This document shows positions 58,614-64,000 of a stretch of DNA of 64,000 bases, in pieces. Under the pieces are notes generated by a model. The model did not search any database. It saw only the letters and a list, made by a program, of their open reading frames with translations, and was not told where the DNA came from. The position numbers and the translations under genes are program-made. Every line of letters begins with the position of its first letter. Positions within the stretch are counted from its first letter, which is position 1. Source of the DNA: Streptantibioticus parmotrematis (lineage in GTDB: Bacteria; Actinomycetota; Actinomycetes; Streptomycetales; Streptomycetaceae); assembly GCF_019890615.1 (NCBI RefSeq), contig NZ_JAINVZ010000025.1:1-64000 (forward strand). The letters are read 5' to 3'.

Positions 58614-58813
58614 CCGCGGCGCCCGGCTGAGCAGGCACTTCCCGGCCGCGCCGGGCCCGGTCCCGCCTCGTGCGGCAGGCTGTCCCGCTCCGGCGTGCCG
58701 GACGCGCGAGGCCGTCCCGCCGCGCGCCGGAACCGCCCGTACCACCCGGTCCGTGCGGCGGAAAGCACGGTTGTCGGGTTACCGTTCGAGTGGCGCCCGC
58801 GGACTTTTCCCGT

Positions 58814-58819
58814 TTGACA
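58814..58819 (+). promoter_or_regulatory. Consensus -35 box TTGACA upstream of topA
   Basis: A perfect TTGACA lies 65 bp before the topA start, the only one I noticed in a suitable position in the window. CACACT 19 bp downstream could be the -10. The topA promoter of Streptomyces is known to respond to DNA supercoiling. Confidence 0.4.
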
Positions 58820-58884
58820 CGGGGGCCTGGGTTACGGTCACACTCCGCAGCGTCACCCTTCCGACCCCGAGAGAAGAGCCGAAG

Positions 58885-61764
58885 TTGTCCCCGACCACCG
58901 ACACCGCGCAGGGCGGCCACCGCCTCGTCATCGTCGAGTCGCCCGCCAAGGCGAAGACGATCAAGGGCTACCTCGGCCCTGGCTACGTGGTCGAGGCGAG
59001 CGTCGGGCACATCCGCGACCTGCCGAACGGCGCCGCCGAGGTGCCGGACAAGTACACCGGTGAGGTGCGTCGCCTCGGTGTCGACGTCGAGCACGACTTC
59101 CAGCCGGTCTACGTCGTCAACAGCGACAAGAAGAGCCAGGTCAAGAAGCTCAAGGACCTGCTCGCCGACGCCGACGAACTCCTGCTCGCCACCGATGAGG
59201 ACCGCGAGGGCGAGGCCATCGCCTGGCACCTGCAGGAGGTCCTCAAGCCCAAGGTGCCGGTGCGCCGGATGGTCTTCCACGAGATCACCAAGCAGGCCAT
59301 CCAGGACGCGGTGCGCAACCCCCGCGAGCTGAACAAGCGCCTGGTCGACGCCCAGGAGACCCGCCGCATCCTCGACCGGCTCTACGGCTACGAGGTCTCC
59401 CCGGTGCTGTGGAAGAAGGTCATGCCCCGGCTGTCGGCGGGGCGCGTGCAGTCGGTGGCCACCCGGCTGGTCGTCGAGCGGGAGCGCGAGCGCATCGCGT
59501 TCCGCTCCGCCTCGTACTGGGACCTGACCGGCTCCTTCTCCACCGGCCGCGCCGGTGACGCCACCGACCCGGGCACCTTCTCCGCCCGTCTGACCTCCGT
59601 CGACGGCCGCCGGGTCGCCCAGGGCCGCGACTTCGGGCCGAACGGGCTGCTCAAGGAAGGCGTCCAGGTCCTGCACCTGGACGAGGCGAACGCCCGGGCG
59701 CTGGCTGCCGCGCTCGCGGACAGCTCGTTCAGCGTCCGTTCCGTCGAGTCCAAGCCGTACCGCCGCTCGCCCTACGCCCCCTTCCGTACGACGACCCTCC
59801 AGCAGGAGGCGTCCCGCAAGCTCGGCATGAGCGCGAGCGTCACGATGTCGGTGGCCCAGAAGCTGTACGAGAACGGCTTCATCACCTATATGCGTACCGA
59901 CTCCACCACGCTGTCGGAGACCGCGATCACCGCGGCCCGCGCCCAGGTCACCCAGCTCTACGGCGGCGACTACCTGCCGGACAAGCCGCGCACCTACGCC
60001 GGCAAGGTCAAGAACGCCCAGGAGGCGCACGAGGCGATCCGCCCCTCCGGCGACCGCTTCCGCACCCCGGCCGAGACCCGGCTGACCGGCGACCAGTTCA
60101 AGCTGTACGAGCTGATCTGGATGCGCACGGTCGCCTCGCAGATGAAGGACGCCGTCGGCCAGTCCGTCACCGTCAAGGTCGGCGGCCGCGCGTCGGACGG
60201 CCGGGACGCCGAGTTCTCCGCGTCCGGCAAGATCATCACGTTCCACGGCTTCATGAAGGCCTACGTCGAGGGCGCCGACGACCCCAACGCCGAGCTGGAC
60301 GACCGTGAGCGCAGGCTGCCGCAGGTCGCCGAGGGCGACGCGCTGACCGCCGACGAGATCACCGCCGACGGCCACTCCACCAAGCCCCCGGCGCGCTACA
60401 CCGAGGCGTCGCTGGTCAAGGAGCTGGAAGAGCGCGAGATCGGCCGCCCGTCGACGTACGCGACGATCCTGGGCACCATCCTCGACCGCGGCTACGTCTT
60501 CAAGAAGGGCACCGCGCTCGTCCCGTCCTTCCTCAGCTTCGCCGTCGTCGGCCTGCTGGAGAAGCACTTCGGGCGCCTGGTGGACTACGACTTCACCGCC
60601 AGGATGGAGGACGACCTCGACCGGATCGCGCGCGGCGAGGCGCAGTCCGTGCCGTGGCTGCGGCGGTTCTACTTCGGCGAGGAGTCCGGCGACGCCCTGG
60701 GCGACGCGGCCGCTGCGGGCAACGGCGACGGCGACCACCTCGGCGGCCTGAAGGAGCTCGTGACTGACCTCGGCGCGATCGACGCCCGCGAGGTGTCCTC
60801 GTTCCCGGTCGGCGACGGCATCATGCTGCGCGTCGGCCGCTACGGCCCGTACGTCGAGCGCATGACGCGTGACGAGAACGGCGAGGAGGTCAGTCACCGC
60901 GCCGACGTGCCCGACGACCTGCCGCCGGACGAGCTGACCGTCGAGCACGCCCAGGAGCTGCTGGACAAGCCCAGCGGCGACTTCGAGCTGGGCGCCGATC
61001 CCGAGACCGGCCGTCAGATCGTCGCGAAGGACGGCCGCTACGGCCCGTACGTCACCGAGGTGCTGCCCGAGGGCACCCCGAAGACCGGCAAGAACGCGGT
61101 CAAGCCGCGCACCGCCTCGCTCTTCAAGTCGATGTCGCTGGACACGGTGACGCTGGAGGACGCCCTGCGGCTGATGTCGCTGCCGCGCGTCGTCGGCACC
61201 GACCCCGAGGGCGTCGAGATCACCGCGCAGAACGGCCGCTACGGCCCGTACCTGAAGAAGGGCACGGACTCGCGCTCGCTCACCTCCGAGGACCAGCTCT
61301 TCACGATCACCCTGGACGAGGCGCTGGCCATCTATGCGCAGCCCAAGCAGCGCGGCCGGGCCGCCGCCAAGCCGCCGCTGAAGGAGCTGGGCACCGACCC
61401 GGTCAGCGAGAAGCCGGTGGTCGTCAAGGACGGCCGCTTCGGCCCGTACGTCACCGACGGCGAGACCAACGCGACGCTGCGCCGGGACGACGACGTGGAG
61501 ACCATCACGCCGGAGCGCGGCTACGAGCTGCTGGCGGAGAAGCGCGCCAAGGGCCCGGCGAAGAAGACCGCCAAGAAGGCCGCCGCCAAGAAGGCTCCGG
61601 CCAAGAAGGCTCCGGCCAAGAAGGCCCCCGCCAAGAAGACCGCGGCGGCGAAGAAGACGGCTGCGAAGAAGACCACCACGGCCAAGGCCGCCGCCAAGAA
61701 GACGACCACGGCCAAGACCGCCGCGGCCGGGAAGCCGGCGTCCTCCGCGGAGTCCGCCGAGTGA
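58885..61764 (+). CDS. topA: DNA topoisomerase I with Lys-rich tail
   Basis: A 959-residue type IA topoisomerase that relaxes negative supercoils. The Toprim domain starts LVIVESPAKAKTIKGYLG and contains ATDEDREGEAIAWH. The active Tyr is Y335 in ITYMRTDST. The C-terminal part holds several repeats around DGRYGPYV without zinc cysteines, typical of actinobacteria. The last ~70 residues are AKKA/TTAK repeats that aid processivity in Streptomyces TopA. The TTG at 58885 gives MSPTTD, the usual start. Open frame further upstream is unsupported. Confidence 0.96.
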   Translation: MSPTTDTAQGGHRLVIVESPAKAKTIKGYLGPGYVVEASVGHIRDLPNGAAEVPDKYTGEVRRLGVDVEHDFQPVYVVNSDKKSQVKKLKDLLADADELLLATDEDREGEAIAWHLQEVLKPKVPVRRMVFHEITKQAIQDAVRNPRELNKRLVDAQETRRILDRLYGYEVSPVLWKKVMPRLSAGRVQSVATRLVVERERERIAFRSASYWDLTGSFSTGRAGDATDPGTFSARLTSVDGRRVAQGRDFGPNGLLKEGVQVLHLDEANARALAAALADSSFSVRSVESKPYRRSPYAPFRTTTLQQEASRKLGMSASVTMSVAQKLYENGFITYMRTDSTTLSETAITAARAQVTQLYGGDYLPDKPRTYAGKVKNAQEAHEAIRPSGDRFRTPAETRLTGDQFKLYELIWMRTVASQMKDAVGQSVTVKVGGRASDGRDAEFSASGKIITFHGFMKAYVEGADDPNAELDDRERRLPQVAEGDALTADEITADGHSTKPPARYTEASLVKELEEREIGRPSTYATILGTILDRGYVFKKGTALVPSFLSFAVVGLLEKHFGRLVDYDFTARMEDDLDRIARGEAQSVPWLRRFYFGEESGDALGDAAAAGNGDGDHLGGLKELVTDLGAIDAREVSSFPVGDGIMLRVGRYGPYVERMTRDENGEEVSHRADVPDDLPPDELTVEHAQELLDKPSGDFELGADPETGRQIVAKDGRYGPYVTEVLPEGTPKTGKNAVKPRTASLFKSMSLDTVTLEDALRLMSLPRVVGTDPEGVEITAQNGRYGPYLKKGTDSRSLTSEDQLFTITLDEALAIYAQPKQRGRAAAKPPLKELGTDPVSEKPVVVKDGRFGPYVTDGETNATLRRDDDVETITPERGYELLAEKRAKGPAKKTAKKAAAKKAPAKKAPAKKAPAKKTAAAKKTAAKKTTTAKAAAKKTTTAKTAAAGKPASSAESAE

Positions 61765-61782
61765 CCTGCTGAACGATCTGCT

Positions 61783-61833
61783 GACGAGCGGAGTGCCGGA
61801 CCGACCGATGGTCGGTCCGGCACTCCGCTCGTC
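61783..61833 (+). terminator. Perfect 24-bp hairpin terminator after topA
   Basis: 61783-61806 pairs exactly with 61810-61833 around loop GAT (GAGCGGAGTGCCGG... ), beginning 19 bases after the topA stop codon. This is the longest looped stem in the window. Confidence 0.8.
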
Positions 61834-61909
61834 TGATCGTCGTGTCACGGTGGCGTCACCGCACGGTGCGCGCGTTCGGGCGGGGCGGTTACGCCGCCCG
61901 CGTGTTGGT

Positions 61910-61915
61910 TAGGCT
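61910..61915 (+). promoter_or_regulatory. -10-like TAGGCT, leaderless promoter candidate (tmk)
   Basis: TAGGCT ends six bases before the ATG at 61922. The surrounding bases TTAGGCTGGC repeat those before nth. Confidence 0.5.
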
Positions 61916-61921
61916 GGCAGG

Positions 61922-64000
61922 ATGACGCGTGCCGAGCAGCCAACGGGCGAGCCCGAAGACTTCACCAACGCACTCGCCGCCGACTCCCGCGAGCGTGCTG
62001 TGACCGCCCTGCTGCGGGTCCCGGCCTTGCGCAGGCTGTGGACCGCGCAGGTCACCAGCTCCGTCGGGGACCGCCTCGGGCTGCTGGCGCTGCTCGCTCT
62101 GGCGGTCCAGGCGGCCGTGGCCCAGCAGGTGTTCGGCGGTGGCTACCGGGGCGTCAGCTTCGCGATCGCCGTCGTCTTCGGCCTGCGGCTGCTGGCCGGA
62201 CTGCTGTTCGGCGCCGTCCTGCTCGGCCCGCTCTCCACGCTCACCGCGCCACAGGGCGTGCTCGACCGGCGTTGGACGATGATCGGATCGGACGCGGTCC
62301 GCCTCGGCCTCTTCGTCGTCGCGCCCCTGTGGATCGACTGGCTCCCGAGCAGCGCGCTGACCTGGCTGCTCGTCACCGTCTTCGTCACCGGCGTCGCCGA
62401 ACGCGTGTGGAACGTCGCCAAGGACGGCGCCGCCCCCGCGCTGCTGCCCGCACCGCCCGCCGACGGCGTACGCCCCGGGCCCGACCACCTCGACGCGCTG
62501 CGCAGGCTGGACCTGCGCACCGGGTTCGTCGCGCTGCCGGTCGCCGCGGCCGGTCTGATCGCCGCCGCGCTCGTCAACAACCTGCTCGGCGTGTGGTCCC
62601 AGTGGTTCGCCACCCACCACGTCGCCCTCGTCAGCTACGTCGCCGCCGGGCTGTTCGCCGCCTCGGTCGCGGTGCTCTACCTGCTCGAACTCCCGGGCGG
62701 CGCCACCCCGCGCCCGCGCTCCCCGCTGGAGGGCCTGCGGCTGCCCAAGGGCCCGGCCGGCGCCGAGAAGGGCCGCACCGGCGCCCTGCCGACGCTGGTC
62801 CTGTCCTGCGCCGCCGTCGCCGGGGCGATCGCCGCCTCGGTCGCGGTCGCCGTCCTGCACGCCGTGGACCTCGGATTCGGGCCGGTCGGCTTCGGCCTGC
62901 TCGTGGTCGCCCTGACCGGCGGCGTGGTCTGGGGCATCCGCACCGCCCCACGCGTCCTGCCCACGCTGTCCCGCCGCCGCCTGCTGGGCCTGGCGATCGG
63001 CGTCACCGGGATCGCGCTGCTCCTCACCGGCCTCGTCCCGGACCCGGTGACCGTGCTGGCGCTGTCGCTGCTGGCCGGCTACGCGGCCGGGCTCGCCGCC
63101 AACACCGGGCACACCCTGATCGACCAGGAGGCCCAGGAGGCGCGCCGGACGCGGACCACGGAACACCTGCACGCGGTGGTCCGGGTCGCGGTGGCCGTCG
63201 CCGCGGTGGCCGCGCCCGCGGTCGCCGGGCTGATCGGGCCGCACCGGCTGGTCGACGGGTCGTTCACCTTCGACCACGGCGGCGCCGCGTTCACCCTGAT
63301 GCTGGTCGGCGCGCTGCTGCTGCCGGTGGCCGCGCTGGTCATCGGGACGCTGGACGACCGGCAGGGCGTACCGCTGCGCCGCGATCTGCGCGAGGCGCTG
63401 CGCGGCGACGACCCGGCGCAGGCCCCGGCGGCCTCCGGGTTCTTCATCGCCGTCGAGGGCGGCGACGGGGCGGGCAAGTCCACGCAGGTCGAAGCGCTCG
63501 CCGAGTGGATCAGGGGCAAGGGCCACGAGGTCGTCGTCACCCGCGAGCCCGGCGCCACCGCCATCGGCAAGCGGCTGCGCTCGATCCTGCTGGACGTCGC
63601 GAGCGCGGGCATCTCGCACCGCGCCGAGGCGCTGCTGTACGCGGCGGACCGCGCCGAGCACGTCGACTCGGTGGTCCGTCCTGCCCTGGACCGCGGTGCG
63701 ATCGTCATCTCGGACCGCTACATCGACTCCTCCGTCGCCTACCAGGGCGCGGGTCGCGACCTGGCGCCCACCGAGATCGCCCGCATCTCGCGCTGGGCCA
63801 CCGGCGGCCTCGTACCGCACCTGACCGTGCTGCTCGACGTCTCGCCGCAGACCGCGCGGGAGCGGTTCACCGAGGCACCGGACCGGCTGGAGTCCGAGCC
63901 CGCCGAGTTCCACGACCGCGTGCGCCGCGGCTTCCTGACGCTCGCCGCCGCCGACCCCTCGCGCTACCTGGTGGTGGACGCGGGCCAGGAGCCGCAGGCC
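61922..64000 (+). CDS. tmk: Membrane-domain / thymidylate kinase fusion (cut by window edge)
   Basis: The visible 693 residues hold two parts. Residues 1-500 are a polytopic membrane domain of about ten to twelve helices resembling an MFS transporter (LRRLWTAQVTSSVGDRLGLL at the start; VFVTGVAERVWNVAKDG). From residue ~505 comes dTMP kinase: P-loop VEGGDGAGKSTQVEAL (from E512), VVTREPGATAIGKRLR, LLYAADRAEH and VISDRYIDSSVAYQG with the DRY motif and LID-like LESEPAEF. The kinase makes dTDP for DNA synthesis. The N-terminal fusion is known in Streptomyces but its transport role is unproven. The last ~20-40% of the kinase domain is beyond the window. Confidence 0.92.
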   Translation, partial: MTRAEQPTGEPEDFTNALAADSRERAVTALLRVPALRRLWTAQVTSSVGDRLGLLALLALAVQAAVAQQVFGGGYRGVSFAIAVVFGLRLLAGLLFGAVLLGPLSTLTAPQGVLDRRWTMIGSDAVRLGLFVVAPLWIDWLPSSALTWLLVTVFVTGVAERVWNVAKDGAAPALLPAPPADGVRPGPDHLDALRRLDLRTGFVALPVAAAGLIAAALVNNLLGVWSQWFATHHVALVSYVAAGLFAASVAVLYLLELPGGATPRPRSPLEGLRLPKGPAGAEKGRTGALPTLVLSCAAVAGAIAASVAVAVLHAVDLGFGPVGFGLLVVALTGGVVWGIRTAPRVLPTLSRRRLLGLAIGVTGIALLLTGLVPDPVTVLALSLLAGYAAGLAANTGHTLIDQEAQEARRTRTTEHLHAVVRVAVAVAAVAAPAVAGLIGPHRLVDGSFTFDHGGAAFTLMLVGALLLPVAALVIGTLDDRQGVPLRRDLREALRGDDPAQAPAASGFFIAVEGGDGAGKSTQVEALAEWIRGKGHEVVVTREPGATAIGKRLRSILLDVASAGISHRAEALLYAADRAEHVDSVVRPALDRGAIVISDRYIDSSVAYQGAGRDLAPTEIARISRWATGGLVPHLTVLLDVSPQTARERFTEAPDRLESEPAEFHDRVRRGFLTLAAADPSRYLVVDAGQEPQA

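Overview
The window is very GC-rich, with long overlapping open frames on both strands, many GTG starts and actinobacterial protein families (WhiB-like, Crp, BldG, DUF4244, HupS-like Lys/Ala tails). It fits Streptomyces or a close relative. From about 11.5 kb rightward the gene order matches what I recall of the Streptomyces coelicolor block running from the metallophosphoesterase/PBP/wblA genes through crp, nth, nhaA, acs, the tad genes, bldG, hppA and topA to tmk. It also matches the Mycobacterium tuberculosis block from topA (Rv3646c) to Rv3683. These parallels are from memory, not from a search.

1-11.5 kb is an integrated mobile element. Its left end lies outside the window and its right end is probably the 3' end of a tRNA-Pro(CGG) gene at 11545-11618. 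On the minus strand it carries a DUF3631 ATPase, a DUF2637 membrane protein, a MobC-like accessory protein and the start of a relaxase. On the plus strand it carries an XRE repressor with two candidate operators, an excisionase-like HTH protein and a tyrosine integrase with a LacI-type HTH embedded in its catalytic domain. Cargo between the integrase and the tRNA is an acidic protein of unknown function convergent with a large single-chain type ISP/IIG-like restriction-modification enzyme.

11.5-23.5 kb holds tRNA-Pro, a metallophosphoesterase and a YqeY-like protein, then about 7 kb of accessory sequence (13.2-20.6 kb): an I36-type inhibitor, a lipoprotein, and a very long secreted protein (transglycosylase-like, golvesin-like and SGNH-hydrolase regions) broken by a one-base frameshift. 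The class A penicillin-binding protein and wblA follow, divergently transcribed.

23.5-41 kb is core: two ArsA/Get3-like ATPases, DUF4177, a RidA-like protein, a Nudix and an MBL-fold hydrolase, Crp, endonuclease III with an added Lys-rich tail, a CoA-type Nudix hydrolase, a MarP-like membrane protease, an epoxide-hydrolase-like enzyme, a holin-like membrane protein, NhaA, acetyl-CoA synthetase, a CooC/MinD-like ATPase and a degenerate Fic-like protein.

41-52.8 kb holds a HAD phosphatase, then a Tad-type locus (TadZ/Ssd-like, TadA, TadB, TadC, DUF4244 pilin-like, TadE, TadG-like), a DEAD-box repair helicase on the other strand, and bldG with its anti-sigma partner. 53.4-64 kb holds the proton-pumping pyrophosphatase HppA, a lipoprotein, a methyltransferase, topoisomerase I and a membrane-domain/thymidylate-kinase fusion cut by the window end.

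Several core genes seem to be transcribed as leaderless mRNAs: a -10-like hexamer ends 6 or 7 bases before the start codon in eleven cases. Many genes are separated by long perfect hairpins that look like Streptomyces terminators.
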